Positions 46,327-56,656 of a DNA stretch of 64,000 nucleotides are shown in pieces. A program made the translations under genes and the position numbers. The stretch comes from Brenneria sp. hezel4-2-4 (GTDB lineage Bacteria; Pseudomonadota; Gammaproteobacteria; Enterobacterales; Enterobacteriaceae), in assembly GCF_013155275.1 (NCBI RefSeq), contig NZ_JABJXS010000015.1:1-64000 (forward strand), given 5' to 3'. The notes under the pieces are model-generated. The model did no database searches and was not told the DNA's origin. It saw only the letters and a list, made by a program, of their open reading frames with translations. Position 1 is the first letter of the stretch, and each line of letters starts with the position of its first letter.

Positions 46327-48177
46327 TTACACCTCGTCCACAGAATGGCCCGCCAACGCACGACGAATAGACGCATCCATTCGACGGGCCGCAAACCCCT
46401 GGGTTTGTTGATCTAATTTTTTTATCGCGGCGTCAATCGCCGGCGCATCCGTTCCCGACATCGCCTGCTGCAAATGTTCGACGGCCTCGGCAATGGCGGC
46501 TTGCTCATCGCTGGTCAGCAAATCGGCATCGGAAGCCAGCGCGCCGTGTAAGCTCTCCAGTACCCGGGCGGCATCGACTTGCTGTTCCGCCAGCATACGG
46601 GCGCCCACGTCGCCCTGCGCGTTAAGCATAGAATCTTTAATCATGGCGGCGATTTCAGTATCACTCAGTCCGTAAGACGGCTTGACCTGAATAGAGGCTT
46701 CGACCCCGGTCGATTTCTCCATCGCCGTTACGCTCAGCAGACCATCGGCATCAACCTGAAAGGTGACGCGAATGTGCGCGCCGCCGGCGGGCAACGGCGG
46801 CAAACCGCGTAACGTGAAGCGGCCCAGCGAACGGCAGTCCGGCACCAGTTCGCGCTCCCCCTGCAAAACATGGATCATCATGCCGCTCTGACCGTCTTTG
46901 AATGTGGTGAACTCCTGCGCTCTGGCTACCGGAATGGTGGTGTTGCGCGGGATGATTTTCTCCACCAGCCCGCCCATGGTTTCCAGCCCCAGGGAAAGCG
47001 GAATCACATCCAGCAGCAGCATTTCGCTGTCCGGCTTATTGCCGACCAGAATGTCCGCCTGGATCGCGGCGCCGATCGCCACCACTTTATCAGGATCGAT
47101 GGAGGTCAGCGGCGTGCGGCCAAAGAACGCGCCCACCTGCTCGCGCACCAGCGGTACGCGGGTGGAACCGCCGACCATCACCACTTCCCGCACCTCATCC
47201 GGCGTCACGTCCGCATCTTTCAGCGTGCGTCGACATGCCAGCAGCGTACGCTTGACCAGTGAGGCGATTAGCGTATTGAACCGGGCGCGGGATAGCTCAC
47301 CTCGCCAGCCGGCAACCTCGACATTAACCGATTCCGCCATGCTTAACGCTATCTTGGCCTGTATCGCCGCTTCCCGTAAGGCATGCTGCAAATGGTGATC
47401 GTCTCTGGCGGTAATACCCGCCTGCTCGCGCAGCCATTCCACCAGCAGATTATCGAAATCATCGCCGCCTAACGCAGAGTCGCCCCCTGTCGCCAGCACT
47501 TCAAATACGCCGCGGCTCAGGCGCAGGATAGAAATATCGAACGTGCCGCCGCCCAAGTCGTAAACGGCGATGACGCCTTCTTTAGCGGCATCCAGACCAT
47601 AGGCGATCGCCGCGGCGGTCGGTTCATTCAGCAGCCGTAGTACGTGCAGACCGGCTAAACGGGCGGCGTCTTTGGTGCCCTGACGCTGCGCATCGTCGAA
47701 ATAGGCCGGAACGGTGATCACCGCGCCATCCGGCATAGCGCCCAATGCTTCCTGCGCCCGCTGCGCCAGCGCCGACAAAATATCCGCCGACACCTGCACC
47801 GGATTGCGGTTGCCGGCCGGCGTTTGAATTAACGGCAGGCCGTTATCGCTGACCTGATATTGATAGGGTAAATGCGGATAGCGCTGCCGGACGTCAGCCA
47901 GAGAACGCCCCATCATCCGTTTTACCGAACTGATGGTGTTGACAGGATCGCCGGCCGCTTTTTCACGGGCTTGCCATCCTACCTCATGCCCAGCGGCATG
48001 ATAGTGGACAACGGACGGCAGCAGATCGCGGCCTTCGCCGTCCGTCAGAGTTTGCGCCTCGCCGCTGCGCACGGTGGCAACCAGAGAATGCGTGGTGCCT
48101 AAATCAATGCCGACAGCCAGACGCCGCTGATGCGGCGCCGCGCTGAGGCCCGGCTCGCTAATTTGTAATAAGGCCAT
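46327..48177 (-). CDS. hscA: Hsp70-type chaperone HscA
   Basis: 616 residues. The ATPase domain begins at [12 protein letters not shown] and includes [13 protein letters not shown] and MVGGSTRVP. The substrate domain follows at about 390. It is the specialised Hsp70 that, with HscB, releases clusters from IscU (LPPVK motif) to target proteins. A gap of about 80 bases before it, after hscB, is wider than in E. coli. Confidence 0.97.
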   Translation of the reverse strand: MALLQISEPGLSAAPHQRRLAVGIDLGTTHSLVATVRSGEAQTLTDGEGRDLLPSVVHYHAAGHEVGWQAREKAAGDPVNTISSVKRMMGRSLADVRQRYPHLPYQYQVSDNGLPLIQTPAGNRNPVQVSADILSALAQRAQEALGAMPDGAVITVPAYFDDAQRQGTKDAARLAGLHVLRLLNEPTAAAIAYGLDAAKEGVIAVYDLGGGTFDISILRLSRGVFEVLATGGDSALGGDDFDNLLVEWLREQAGITARDDHHLQHALREAAIQAKIALSMAESVNVEVAGWRGELSRARFNTLIASLVKRTLLACRRTLKDADVTPDEVREVVMVGGSTRVPLVREQVGAFFGRTPLTSIDPDKVVAIGAAIQADILVGNKPDSEMLLLDVIPLSLGLETMGGLVEKIIPRNTTIPVARAQEFTTFKDGQSGMMIHVLQGERELVPDCRSLGRFTLRGLPPLPAGGAHIRVTFQVDADGLLSVTAMEKSTGVEASIQVKPSYGLSDTEIAAMIKDSMLNAQGDVGARMLAEQQVDAARVLESLHGALASDADLLTSDEQAAIAEAVEHLQQAMSGTDAPAIDAAIKKLDQQTQGFAARRMDASIRRALAGHSVDEV

Positions 48178-48258
48178 ATTGAGCTTCCATCAATTGGCTG
48201 GCGGGAAGCACGATACGTTGTAATTTGACGCATCATCCATCTCCGCCGGATTAAAAAC

Positions 48259-48777
48259 TTATCTGTCCAGCAATTGTTCTTCGAGTTGTTCAACCTGCTG
48301 CCGGAGTTTGTCTAAAAAACGCAGTTTACGCACCGTGTCGGCGGCATCGGCCCAGCTTTCGCTCGCCAGCTCGCCGCGCATTTGCCCGCTGCGTATAACC
48401 AGCATGGCCTGCAACCGTTCAGCGAATTCAGCCAGCGCCGCTTCGGCGTCGGAACGGCGCTCAATGGCATCCAGTTCTTCACGCAGTTCAAGCTGTTCCA
48501 TCAGAAAAGCGGTGTCGCGTAAGGTATGCTGCTCGTTGCTTAAATCAAAACCGTGCAAAGATAGCATATACTCCGCGCGTTTCAGCGGATGTTTCAACGT
48601 CTGATAGGCATTATTGATCGTCGCGGCCTGCTGCAATGCCAACAGGCGATCCCGTTCCGGGCTCGCCGCAAAACGATCGGGGTGAAACTGCCGTTGCAGT
48701 TCCTGAAAGCGGGAAACAAGCAGGCCGCCATCCACATCATAGCGAATCGGCAGCCCGAACAACGTAAAGTAATCCAT
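48259..48777 (-). CDS. hscB: Co-chaperone HscB (J-type)
   Basis: 172 residues. The N-terminal J domain carries the HPD tripeptide in QFHPDRF; the C-terminal helical domain binds IscU. It brings IscU to HscA and stimulates its ATPase. It begins [10 protein letters not shown] as in E. coli. Confidence 0.97.
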   Translation of the reverse strand: MDYFTLFGLPIRYDVDGGLLVSRFQELQRQFHPDRFAASPERDRLLALQQAATINNAYQTLKHPLKRAEYMLSLHGFDLSNEQHTLRDTAFLMEQLELREELDAIERRSDAEAALAEFAERLQAMLVIRSGQMRGELASESWADAADTVRKLRFLDKLRQQVEQLEEQLLDR

Positions 48778-48881
48778 AGCGTACTCTGGGGGTTGTGGGT
48801 AATCGCCGTCATTTGCCGCGGTTTCTGCCGATCAACGACCGGAAGAAACCGGGAAAGCGCGTTCAATACCCCGGGATGCGG

Positions 48882-49205
48882 TCAGACGTTAAAGCTCTCG
48901 CCGCAGCCGCACTCGCTTGAAACATTCGGGTTATTGAATTTGAAGCCTTCGTTCAGGCCTTCCTTGACGAAATCCAGTTCGGTGCCGTCCAGGTAGACCA
49001 GGCTTTTACCATCGATAATGACCTTAACGCCTTTGTCTTCGAACACCACGTCATCAGCATTCACGTCATCAACAAATTCCAGCACATACGCCATACCGGA
49101 ACAACCCGATGTCCGCACGCCAAGGCGCAGGCCAAGACCTTTACCCCGGTTCGCCATAAAGGCATTAACACGTTGCGCAGCGCTGTCGCTCAGGGAAATC
49201 GACAT
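48882..49205 (-). CDS. iscA: A-type Fe-S carrier IscA
   Basis: 107 residues with the three conserved cysteines of A-type carriers: SGCSGMAY near 35 and CGCGESF at the C-terminus. It carries iron or assembled clusters to apo-enzymes. It is followed by hscB after about 100 bases. Confidence 0.97.
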   Translation of the reverse strand: MSISLSDSAAQRVNAFMANRGKGLGLRLGVRTSGCSGMAYVLEFVDDVNADDVVFEDKGVKVIIDGKSLVYLDGTELDFVKEGLNEGFKFNNPNVSSECGCGESFNV

Positions 49206-49230
49206 ATAACAACCTCGGAATTTTTCTTAA

Positions 49231-49617
49231 CTACTTGGCTTCGCGTTTACTTTTGTAATCCGCGATAGCGGCCTTAATGGCATCTTCAGCCAGAATAGAG
49301 CAGTGAATTTTTACCGGCGGCAGCTCGAGTTCTTCGGCAATCTGGGTGTTTTTAATCGCCTCCGCTTCGTTCAGCGATTTGCCTTTCACCCACTCGGTTA
49401 CCAGTGAGCTGGAGGCAATGGCCGAGCCACAGCCATAGGTCTTGAAACGAGCGTCTTCAATGATACCCTCATCATTGACTTTGATCTGCAACTTCATCAC
49501 ATCGCCGCAGGCCGGCGCTCCCACCATGCCGCTGCCGATGCTGGGATCGGCATTATCAAACGATCCCACGTTGCGTGGATTTTCGTAGTGATCAATTACT
49601 TTTTCGCTGTAAGCCAT
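49231..49617 (-). CDS. iscU: Fe-S cluster scaffold IscU
   Basis: 128 residues. Cluster ligands appear in APACGDV, YGCGSA and HCSILAEDA, and the HscA-recognition motif LPPVKIHC is intact. It receives sulfur from IscS and builds 2Fe-2S clusters. Confidence 0.98.
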   Translation of the reverse strand: MAYSEKVIDHYENPRNVGSFDNADPSIGSGMVGAPACGDVMKLQIKVNDEGIIEDARFKTYGCGSAIASSSLVTEWVKGKSLNEAEAIKNTQIAEELELPPVKIHCSILAEDAIKAAIADYKSKREAK

Positions 49618-49641
49618 AATCGTCGTTCCCCGTGCTGCGAA

Positions 49642-50856
49642 TTAATGATGAGCCCATTCGATGCTGCTGATATCCACGCCTTGTTTAAACATTTCCCACA
49701 GAGGGGAAAGATCGCGCAGACGGCCAATAGACTTGCGCACCAAATCAATGGTGTAGTCGATCTCTTCTTCCGTGGTGAAACGCCCCAGAGAGAAGCGGAT
49801 CGAACTGTGCGCCAGCTCATCGTTCATCCCCAACGCGCGTAAAACGTAGGAGGGTTCCAGACTGGCGGAGGTACAGGCGGAACCGGACGATACGGCCAGA
49901 TCCTTGAGCGCCATAATCAGCGACTCGCCTTCAACATAGTTGAAGCTGACGTTCAGGATGTTGGGCGCGCCCTGTTCAAGCTCACCATTCAGATAGACTT
50001 CTTCGATATCCTTGATACCGTTCCACAGACGGTCGCGCAGCGCTCGCAGACGCGCCGCTTCGGCGACCATTTCCTCTTTGGCGATACGATACGCTTCGCC
50101 CATACCCACGATCTGGTGCACAGGTAAAGTACCGGAACGCATTCCGCGTTCATGACCGCCGCCGTGCATCTGCGCTTCGATACGAATACGGGGTTTACGG
50201 CGTACATACAGCGCACCGATGCCTTTCGGGCCATAAATTTTATGACCGGAGAAAGACATCAAATCCACTTTAAGCTGGCTCAGGTCGATGGGCAATTTGC
50301 CCACGCTCTGGGTGGCATCGACGTGGAACACAATCCCGCGGCTACGGCACATTTCGCCGATGGCCGCGATATCCTGCACCACACCGATTTCATTATTCAC
50401 GTGCATGATGGAAACCAGAATGGTGTCATCACGTAGGACGGCTTGCAGCGCGTTCAGATCGATAATACCGTTACGCTGCGGCGCCAGATAAGTGACCTCG
50501 AACCCTTCACGCTCTAACTGACGGCAGGTGTCCAGCACGGCTTTATGTTCTGTTTTGCTGGTAATGATGTGTTTGCCTTTCTTCTGATAGAAGTTTGCAG
50601 CGCCTTTAATCGCCAGGTTATCTGCTTCCGTCGCACCAGAGGTAAACACAATCTCACGGGGATCCGCACCCACTAATTCAGCAATTTGATTACGGGCGAT
50701 ATCGACAGCCTCTTCCGCCTGCCAGCCAAAGCGGTGGGAGCGGGAAGCCGGGTTGCCGAAAGTACCGTCCAGGGTCAAAAACTGCATCATTTTTTCAGCT
50801 ACGCGCGGATCAACCGGCGTGGTGGCTGAATAATCCAGATAAATCGGTAACTTCAT
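49642..50856 (-). CDS. iscS: Cysteine desulfurase IscS
   Basis: 404 residues. PLP is bound at the lysine in [12 protein letters not shown], and the mobile loop cysteine is in SSGSACTS. It takes sulfur from cysteine for Fe-S clusters, thiouridine and other sulfur products. The start [12 protein letters not shown] matches the family. Confidence 0.98.
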   Translation of the reverse strand: MKLPIYLDYSATTPVDPRVAEKMMQFLTLDGTFGNPASRSHRFGWQAEEAVDIARNQIAELVGADPREIVFTSGATEADNLAIKGAANFYQKKGKHIITSKTEHKAVLDTCRQLEREGFEVTYLAPQRNGIIDLNALQAVLRDDTILVSIMHVNNEIGVVQDIAAIGEMCRSRGIVFHVDATQSVGKLPIDLSQLKVDLMSFSGHKIYGPKGIGALYVRRKPRIRIEAQMHGGGHERGMRSGTLPVHQIVGMGEAYRIAKEEMVAEAARLRALRDRLWNGIKDIEEVYLNGELEQGAPNILNVSFNYVEGESLIMALKDLAVSSGSACTSASLEPSYVLRALGMNDELAHSSIRFSLGRFTTEEEIDYTIDLVRKSIGRLRDLSPLWEMFKQGVDISSIEWAHH

Positions 50857-50910
50857 TGCTCATAAACTCCGTACATCACTTCAAAACGTGCAAATTGTTT
50901 TATTTATAAT

Positions 50911-50939
50911 GGGCTATCCCTGCCCCTAGCCCTTCGGGC
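50911..50939 (-). other. Structured iscR-iscS spacer
   Basis: GGGCTA and TAGCCC (50911-50916, 50927-50932) can pair, and GCCCTTCGGGC (50929-50939) forms an alternative tight hairpin sharing bases with it. In E. coli the iscR-iscS spacer folds and protects iscR mRNA when RyhB blocks iscS. The same function is plausible here, though the RyhB pairing was not tested. Confidence 0.45.
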
Positions 50940-50969
50940 CAACGCGATGCGTTGTTAAAATATGATTTT

Positions 50970-51464
50970 TCAGGCGCGTAAATTAACGTTGATCGTGTCT
51001 TGTATACGTCCGTTGGCGGTACGGCGCGTATCGGCTTCCTGACGATCCGCAACGTCCAATACTTCCTGGTTATTGACCAGTTCATCCAACGTTATATTGT
51101 TCAAAAAGTCGGTGATCCGATCGCTCAGATCGCGCCACAGGGTGTGCGTCAGACAGCGTTCGCCGCCCTGACAGCTTTCTCGCCCCTGGCAACGCGTCGC
51201 GTCCACCGATTCGTCGACGGCGGATATCACCGCGCCCACGGCGATTTCATTGGCATGTTTACCCAGCAGATAACCGCCACCCGGGCCGCGGACACTGGCG
51301 ACCAGTCCGTTTTTACGCAGGCGGGAAAACAGTTGCTCCAGATAGGAGAGCGAAATACCCTGACGCTCGGAGATATCGGCCAGCGGAACAGGGCCTTCTT
51401 TGGAATGCAGAGCCACATCGAGCATGGCGGTAACGGCATAGCGGCCTTTAGATGTCAGTCTCAT
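50970..51464 (-). CDS. iscR: Iron-sulfur cluster regulator IscR
   Basis: 164 residues. An Rrf2-type winged helix ([16 protein letters not shown]...[10 protein letters not shown]) is followed by the 2Fe-2S ligands in [16 protein letters not shown] (three cysteines and a histidine). Holo-IscR represses its own operon; apo-IscR activates others such as suf. The ATG at 51464 is the family start; the frame extends further upstream without support. It is the first gene of the isc operon. Confidence 0.97.
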   Translation of the reverse strand: MRLTSKGRYAVTAMLDVALHSKEGPVPLADISERQGISLSYLEQLFSRLRKNGLVASVRGPGGGYLLGKHANEIAVGAVISAVDESVDATRCQGRESCQGGERCLTHTLWRDLSDRITDFLNNITLDELVNNQEVLDVADRQEADTRRTANGRIQDTINVNLRA

Positions 51465-51526
51465 GATAGTGGTACCTGTAAATAAAACATGTATTATTGA
51501 AACATGTATTGGCAAAACGTGGTTTG

Positions 51527-51559
51527 AGTCTGACATTCCCGAGTATTTTAGTCAACTAT
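51527..51559 (-). promoter_or_regulatory. iscR promoter with type 1 IscR site
   Basis: On the minus strand a -35 TTGACT (51555-51550), a 17-base spacer and a -10 CAGACT (51532-51527) match the E. coli iscR promoter almost exactly. The -35 lies within a 25-base element (51535-51559) starting ATAGTTGACT and ending CGGGAAT, which fits the type 1 IscR consensus bound by the clustered form. This allows feedback repression of the operon. Confidence 0.85.
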
Positions 51560-51583
51560 TTAACCCAGTAAACCACTCAAGTA

Positions 51584-52309
51584 TTATTCAGGGTTATTTT
51601 TCTGAACCGAACTCAAGATTCCGCGCAGGATATTCAGCTCCTGACTCTCCGGCTGCGCCCGGGTAAACAGCCGACGCAGCTTATTCATCACCTGCCCTTG
51701 ATGCGCCTGCCGAATAAAGCCGGTTTGCAGTAATGTCTGTTCAAGATGCTGATAGAAACGCTCCAGATCGTCCACCAGCGGGTAAGGCGTTTCGTCGTGC
51801 TCTTCCTTGCCGGCCTGCAAACGGTCCAGATGTGCGACGCGCACTTCATAAGCCAGGATCTGCACCGCCATCGCCAGGTTTAACGAGCTATATTCAGGAT
51901 TGGCGGGAATGGCGACATGATAATGGCATTTCTGCAACTCATCATTGGTTAATCCGACGCGTTCGCGGCCAAACACCAGGGCGACCGGCGCGTGTTCCGC
52001 TTCCCGGGCGCTCCGCGCTCCGCACTCCCGCGGCTCCAGCATCGGCCAGGGCAACGTACGCGAACGCGCGCTGGTGCCCACCACCAGACCACACCCCTCG
52101 AGCGCCTGATCCAGCGTATCGACCAGGGTCGCGTTGCCAATGACATCACTGGCGCCGGCGGATAAGGCAATCGCCTGCGAATCGGGTTTTACCAGCGGAT
52201 TAACCAGATAAAGCTTACTCAAACCCATGGTTTTCATCGCTCTGGCAACCGATCCCATATTGCCGGTGTGGGATGTTTCAACCAAAACAATGCGAATATT
52301 GTGTAACAT
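51584..52309 (-). CDS. trmJ: tRNA (Cm32/Um32) methyltransferase TrmJ
   Basis: 241 residues of the SPOUT family. N-terminal [22 protein letters not shown] and the knot motifs [15 protein letters not shown] and [15 protein letters not shown] are conserved. It methylates position 32 of several tRNAs. It is divergent from suhB and upstream of iscR, as in E. coli. Confidence 0.96.
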   Translation of the reverse strand: MLHNIRIVLVETSHTGNMGSVARAMKTMGLSKLYLVNPLVKPDSQAIALSAGASDVIGNATLVDTLDQALEGCGLVVGTSARSRTLPWPMLEPRECGARSAREAEHAPVALVFGRERVGLTNDELQKCHYHVAIPANPEYSSLNLAMAVQILAYEVRVAHLDRLQAGKEEHDETPYPLVDDLERFYQHLEQTLLQTGFIRQAHQGQVMNKLRRLFTRAQPESQELNILRGILSSVQKNNPE

Positions 52310-52373
52310 GCGGACTCTGTAATGCGAGGAGGAAAGCGGAATATTCTAACACAAACTTAGATATTTTCCTTTT

Positions 52374-52386
52374 CCCCTGCTATAAT
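52374..52386 (+). promoter_or_regulatory. suhB promoter -10 (extended)
   Basis: CCCCTGCTATAAT carries a perfect -10 hexamer (52381-52386) preceded by the extended TGn element, 43 bases before the suhB ATG. The -35 region (around 52356) is weak, as is common for extended -10 promoters. Confidence 0.55.
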
Positions 52387-52428
52387 GCGCACCGCTTTCC
52401 GTTCTTTAACATTCCAGTGGACAATACC

Positions 52429-53232
52429 ATGCATCCGATGCTCAACATCGCTATACGCGCTGCGCGTAAAGGCGGTAATTTAATTGCTAAAAATTACGAA
52501 ACCCCTGACGCCGTAGAAGCCAGTCAAAAAGGCAATAATGATTTTGTCACCAACGTTGACCGGGATGCCGAGCGTCTGATCATTGAAGTCATCCGTAAGT
52601 CTTATCCGCAGCACACCATCATTGGTGAAGAGTGCGGCGAGCTGGTCGGCGACGATCGGGATGTGCAATGGGTTATCGATCCACTGGATGGCACCACCAA
52701 TTTTATCAAACGCCTGCCGCACTTCGCGGTTTCCATCGCCGTGCGCATGAAAGGCCGCACTGAAGTTGCCGTAGTTTACGATCCCATGCGTAATGAACTG
52801 TTCACCGCCACCCGCGGTCAGGGCGCGCAGTTGAACGGTTATCGTCTGCGCAGCAGTAATGCCCGCGATCTGGACGGCACAATATTGGCTACCGGTTTCC
52901 CGTTCAAAGCGAAACAACACGCGAAAAGCTATATCAACATTCTCGAAGCCCTGTTTACCCAATGCGCGGACTTCCGCCGTACGGGTTCCGCCGCGCTGGA
53001 TCTGGCCTATGTTGCCGCCGGCCGCGTTGACGGATTCTTTGAAATCGGCCTGAAGCCCTGGGATTTTGCCGGCGGCGAACTGCTGGTGCGTGAAGCGGGC
53101 GGCGTGGTAACCGACTTCGTCGGCGGTCACAACTATCTTTCTTCCGGTAACCTGATCGCGGGTAATCCACGCGTCGTCAAATCCCTGCTGGCAACCATCC
53201 GCGACGAACTTAGCGACGCGTTGAAACGTTAA
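52429..53232 (+). CDS. suhB: Inositol monophosphatase SuhB / Nus factor
   Basis: 267 residues. Metal-binding motifs GEECGE and WVIDPLDGTTNF and the later KPWDFAGGELLVREAGG define the inositol monophosphatase family. In E. coli its main role is as a subunit of the rRNA antitermination complex. I chose the ATG at 52429 (MHPMLNIAIRAA), which matches the E. coli start; an upstream open frame has no support. Confidence 0.97.
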   Translation: MHPMLNIAIRAARKGGNLIAKNYETPDAVEASQKGNNDFVTNVDRDAERLIIEVIRKSYPQHTIIGEECGELVGDDRDVQWVIDPLDGTTNFIKRLPHFAVSIAVRMKGRTEVAVVYDPMRNELFTATRGQGAQLNGYRLRSSNARDLDGTILATGFPFKAKQHAKSYINILEALFTQCADFRRTGSAALDLAYVAAGRVDGFFEIGLKPWDFAGGELLVREAGGVVTDFVGGHNYLSSGNLIAGNPRVVKSLLATIRDELSDALKR

Positions 53233-53337
53233 TCGTCCCCCCTCGTTGGTCGCGTCAGCTGTCTGGCGTACGCGACCAACGTGACTATTTTTCTTTCCGC
53301 CTGAATCCGGTATACACATTGCCTGACTTTAATATGA

Positions 53338-53352
53338 TGATAATAGTTATCA
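53338..53352 (+). promoter_or_regulatory. Fur box upstream of iron-chelate ABC genes
   Basis: TGATAATAGTTATCA differs from the 7-1-7 Fur consensus TGATAATNATTATCA at one position. It lies about 110 bases before the permease start and indicates iron repression. Nearby ATCATTACAATTGATAG could extend it. Confidence 0.8.
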
Positions 53353-53463
53353 GAATCATTACAATTGATAGCATTGTTATTGAGGATTGATGTGCCCTCG
53401 CCTGCGCGATCGGGATCATCCGTTGCAACGCGCGGCGCCGGGAAAAAAGATGAGTAATTTTTC

Positions 53464-54546
53464 ATGAGTGTGACGACTGAACCGAATATCCGCGATGCCG
53501 CCAACGATAACAGCGCCGTTATAGACGACTATCGCGCTATTATCCGGCGTCGCGTGGTTATCATGACGATACTACTGTTGATTATTTTCGGCTCTTTGCT
53601 GCTGGACTTCACCATGGGGCCTTCGGGACTCTCGCTGGAAGTGTTATGGCAGGCGCTGACCGATCCCGCCAGCGCCGATGCGGGCACCCGCGTTATCGTC
53701 TGGGATATCCGTCTGCCTTATGCGCTGATGGCGATTATCGTCGGGCTGTCACTGGGTCTGGCCGGCGCGGAAATGCAAACCATCCTGAATAACCCGCTGG
53801 CCAGCCCCTTTACGCTGGGCGTGTCGTCAGCGGCCGCATTTGGCGCGGCCCTCGCCATCGTGCTGGGCATCGGTATTCCCGGTATTCCGGCCCAGTGGTT
53901 TATTTCCGCCAATGCTTTTTTGTTTGCCCTGCTTGCCGCGCTGCTGCTGGACGGTATTACCCGCTGGACACAGGTCTCCACCTCCGGCGTGGTGTTGTTC
54001 GGCATCGCCCTGGTGTTTACCTTTAATGCGCTGGTGTCGATGCTGCAATTCATCGCCAATGAAGACACGCTGCAAGGATTGGTCTTCTGGACGATGGGCA
54101 GTCTGGCGCGCGCGTCCTGGGAAAAACTGGGGATTCTGCTGCTGGTGCTGATCGCCGTTATGCCGTTGTCGTTCATGAATTCCTGGAAACTCACCGCCTT
54201 GAGACTGGGTGAAGATCGCGCCGTCAGTTTTGGCATCAATGTGCGCCGGTTACGTTTGGCGACGCTGCTGCGCATCAGTATTCTGTCGGCATTGTCAGTG
54301 GCTTTCGTCGGCCCGATCGGCTTTATTGGCCTGGTCGCGCCGCACATTGCCCGGATGATATTTGGCGAAGATCACCGGTTTTATCTGCCGGCCAGCGCGC
54401 TAGTGGGGGCGCTGGTGCTTTCACTGGCCTCCGTGGCCTCGAAAAACCTGATCCCCGGGGTGATTATTCCGGTCGGCATCGTCACCTCGCTGGTCGGCGT
54501 GCCGTTCTTCCTCAGCATCATTCTGCGTCACAGAGGAAATGTATGA
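53464..54546 (+). CDS. FecCD-type iron-chelate ABC permease
   Basis: 360 residues with eight to ten membrane helices. BtuC/FecCD marks include LPYALMAIIVGLSLGLAGAEMQ near 80, NPLASPFTLGVSSAAAFGA near 105, and GFIGLVAPHIARMIFGEDHR near 285. It probably forms a homodimer in the inner membrane. The ATP-binding gene overlaps it by ATGA, and the binding protein gene lies on the opposite strand just beyond. The chelate is not known. Confidence 0.9.
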   Translation: MSVTTEPNIRDAANDNSAVIDDYRAIIRRRVVIMTILLLIIFGSLLLDFTMGPSGLSLEVLWQALTDPASADAGTRVIVWDIRLPYALMAIIVGLSLGLAGAEMQTILNNPLASPFTLGVSSAAAFGAALAIVLGIGIPGIPAQWFISANAFLFALLAALLLDGITRWTQVSTSGVVLFGIALVFTFNALVSMLQFIANEDTLQGLVFWTMGSLARASWEKLGILLLVLIAVMPLSFMNSWKLTALRLGEDRAVSFGINVRRLRLATLLRISILSALSVAFVGPIGFIGLVAPHIARMIFGEDHRFYLPASALVGALVLSLASVASKNLIPGVIIPVGIVTSLVGVPFFLSIILRHRGNV

Positions 54547-55343
54547 GTAATCAGACACCGTCGGGATTACGCGTATCTCATTTCTGCGCCGGTTATCCCA
54601 AGCGCCAGGTGATTCGCGATCTGTCCGTTCCCTTGCTGCCCCGGGGGAAAATTACCGTCTTGCTGGGGCCGAACGGCAGCGGTAAATCCACGCTGTTGCG
54701 CGCCATGGCCGGATTAAACCCGTCACAGGGCGAACTCTGGCTGGATGACGACAACCTGATGCAACTGCCGTTTGCCAAACGGGCGGAAAAAGTGGTTTAT
54801 CTGCCGCAGTCTTTACCGCCCGGCGTACATCTGCACGTATTGGAATCCATTATTGTCGCCCAGCGCGCCTCTGGCGGCCTGCATAGCGCCAATAGTCAGG
54901 CTGAGGTGATGACGCTGCTCAAGCGGTTGGGCATCGAACATCTGGCGCTAAGCTACCTGGATCAGCTTTCCGGCGGACAAAAACAATTGGTCGGGCTGGC
55001 GCAGTCATTAATTCGTCAGCCGTCGCTATTATTATTGGATGAACCCCTCAGCGCATTGGATCTGAATTACCAGTTCCATGTCATGGATCTGGTTCGCCGG
55101 GAAACACGCCAGCGCGGCATCATTACGATTGTCGTGGTGCATGATATCAACATTGCGTTACGCCACGGCGACCACGTGCTGATGCTGCAAAATGGCAACC
55201 TGATTGCCGATGGGGCGCCGGCCGAGGTTATCAGTCCGGCGAGTCTGGCTGAGGTCTATGGCGTCAAAGGACGTATCGAACGTTGCTCACAGGGTGTGCC
55301 GCAGGTGATTATCGACGGATTGGTCACCGAACCCACCGTTTAA
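54543..55343 (+). CDS. Iron-chelate ABC transporter ATP-binding protein
   Basis: 266 residues, FecE/FhuC type. Walker A GPNGSGKST near 42, signature LSGGQKQL near 140 and Walker B LLLLDEPLSALD near 160 are present. It powers the upstream permease. A bidirectional terminator follows. Confidence 0.93.
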   Translation: MSNQTPSGLRVSHFCAGYPKRQVIRDLSVPLLPRGKITVLLGPNGSGKSTLLRAMAGLNPSQGELWLDDDNLMQLPFAKRAEKVVYLPQSLPPGVHLHVLESIIVAQRASGGLHSANSQAEVMTLLKRLGIEHLALSYLDQLSGGQKQLVGLAQSLIRQPSLLLLDEPLSALDLNYQFHVMDLVRRETRQRGIITIVVVHDINIALRHGDHVLMLQNGNLIADGAPAEVISPASLAEVYGVKGRIERCSQGVPQVIIDGLVTEPTV

Positions 55344-55362
55344 TCAGCCTGATTGAATTAAT

Positions 55363-55401
55363 AAAAAAAGCGCCGACCATTTTCTGTCAGCGCTTTTTTT
55401 T
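55363..55401. terminator. Bidirectional terminator
   Basis: AAAAAAAGCGCCGAC and GTCAGCGCTTTTTTTT form a GC-rich stem (one mismatch) flanked by A and T tracts. It can end the plus-strand ABC operon and the convergent minus-strand binding-protein gene. Confidence 0.85.
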
Positions 55402-55410
55402 ATCCGTCAG

Positions 55411-56538
55411 TCAGGATTTTGCCGGCAGCGTCACCCAGTAACCCGGCTGATAAGGCAACGGCAGGAACTTCTCATGAAAAGTACGGAACGTGGCATCGGG
55501 ATCGATATCGCTGAATAATTCAGGATGCAGCCATTTTGCCATCACCTGAATCGCCACAAATTGATAAGGACTATCATAGAACTGGTGCCAGATGGCATGC
55601 GCATTGCCGTTGCTGGCGACCGGCAGCGTTTTAAACGCCGCCCGCTCCATCAGCTTTTGCAAACGCTGCAAAGCGACTTTCTGGTCTGCGCCGGGGCCGA
55701 CGCCCACCCAACCGTTAGCCGTATTGTAGTTTTCCCAATTGGCGCCGGTCACAATGACGACGTCCGGCCGTGCGCTGATGATCTGTTCCGGGTTGAGCGT
55801 ACCGAAAGTACCGGGGATCAGATCCTTGGCGATGTTCTCTCCCCCGGCGACGTCAACCATGCGCCCGAAATTTTCGTTGCCGAACGACATACAGCATTCA
55901 TCTTCATAGCCGCCCGCGCGATCGATCATTACTTTCGGGCGAGGCCCCTGATAATTTTTCAAACGTTCAGTGACTATTTCAATCTGCTGGCGACGGAACT
56001 GAATAATCTCATCCGCGCGCTGAGGCTTACCCAGCAGTTGTCCCATGATGTGAATGCTTTTTTCCGCATTCTCAAACGGCTTTTCGCGAAAATCGATAAA
56101 CACCACCGGAATACCCAATGAGCCGAGTTTCTCAATCAGCTTGCCTTCGTCGGTCGCCGCTTTGGATTCCAGATTCATCAGCACCAGATCGGGCTTTAAC
56201 GTCAGCGCCTGCTCAACGTTGAAGGTGCCGTCTTTGGCCCCGCCAAAGGTCGGCAGCTTTTTGATTTCCGGATATTTGTTTTCATAGGCCAGATAGCCAT
56301 CGTAATCGGCTTTCGGCAGATCGTCACGCCAGCCCACCACGCGCTGGAACGGCGCCTCGGTATCGAAAGCCGCCAGCAGATATATTTGCCGCCCCTCGCC
56401 TAAAATGATCCGTTTAACCTCCGATTTCATTTCAACCTTTCTGCCCGTGACATCCTCAATAACTATCGGGGCGGCGCTGACGGCAAAAACGCTGCTTAAG
56501 CTCAACATGGCGACAACCGAACACAGCCATTTTCTCAT
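55411..56538 (-). CDS. Iron-chelate periplasmic binding protein
   Basis: 375 residues with a Sec signal peptide (MRKWLC...VFAVSA, cleaved near residue 22) followed by a class III substrate-binding fold (VIEDVTGRKVEMKSEVKRII, then LTLKPDLVLMN near 115 and ISARPDVVIVTGAN near 250). COG0614-type binding proteins deliver siderophores or haem. It is convergent with the permease/ATPase operon and has its own Fur box, so the three parts are probably one importer under shared iron control. Confidence 0.87.
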   Translation of the reverse strand: MRKWLCSVVAMLSLSSVFAVSAAPIVIEDVTGRKVEMKSEVKRIILGEGRQIYLLAAFDTEAPFQRVVGWRDDLPKADYDGYLAYENKYPEIKKLPTFGGAKDGTFNVEQALTLKPDLVLMNLESKAATDEGKLIEKLGSLGIPVVFIDFREKPFENAEKSIHIMGQLLGKPQRADEIIQFRRQQIEIVTERLKNYQGPRPKVMIDRAGGYEDECCMSFGNENFGRMVDVAGGENIAKDLIPGTFGTLNPEQIISARPDVVIVTGANWENYNTANGWVGVGPGADQKVALQRLQKLMERAAFKTLPVASNGNAHAIWHQFYDSPYQFVAIQVMAKWLHPELFSDIDPDATFRTFHEKFLPLPYQPGYWVTLPAKS

Positions 56539-56566
56539 TATTCCCTTCTCCGGTTAAGGTTATAAA

Positions 56567-56581
56567 TAATAACCATTATCA
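56567..56581 (-). promoter_or_regulatory. Fur box upstream of the binding-protein gene
   Basis: On the minus strand TGATAATGGTTATTA matches the Fur 7-1-7 consensus except at two positions. It is 29 bases before the start codon and so well placed for iron repression. Confidence 0.7.
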
Positions 56582-56656
56582 TTTGCGCCGGATGATATAG
56601 CGTTGATGTTAAACACGGCAATCTATTTTTATAAATGCGTTAAGAAAACGTAAAGA

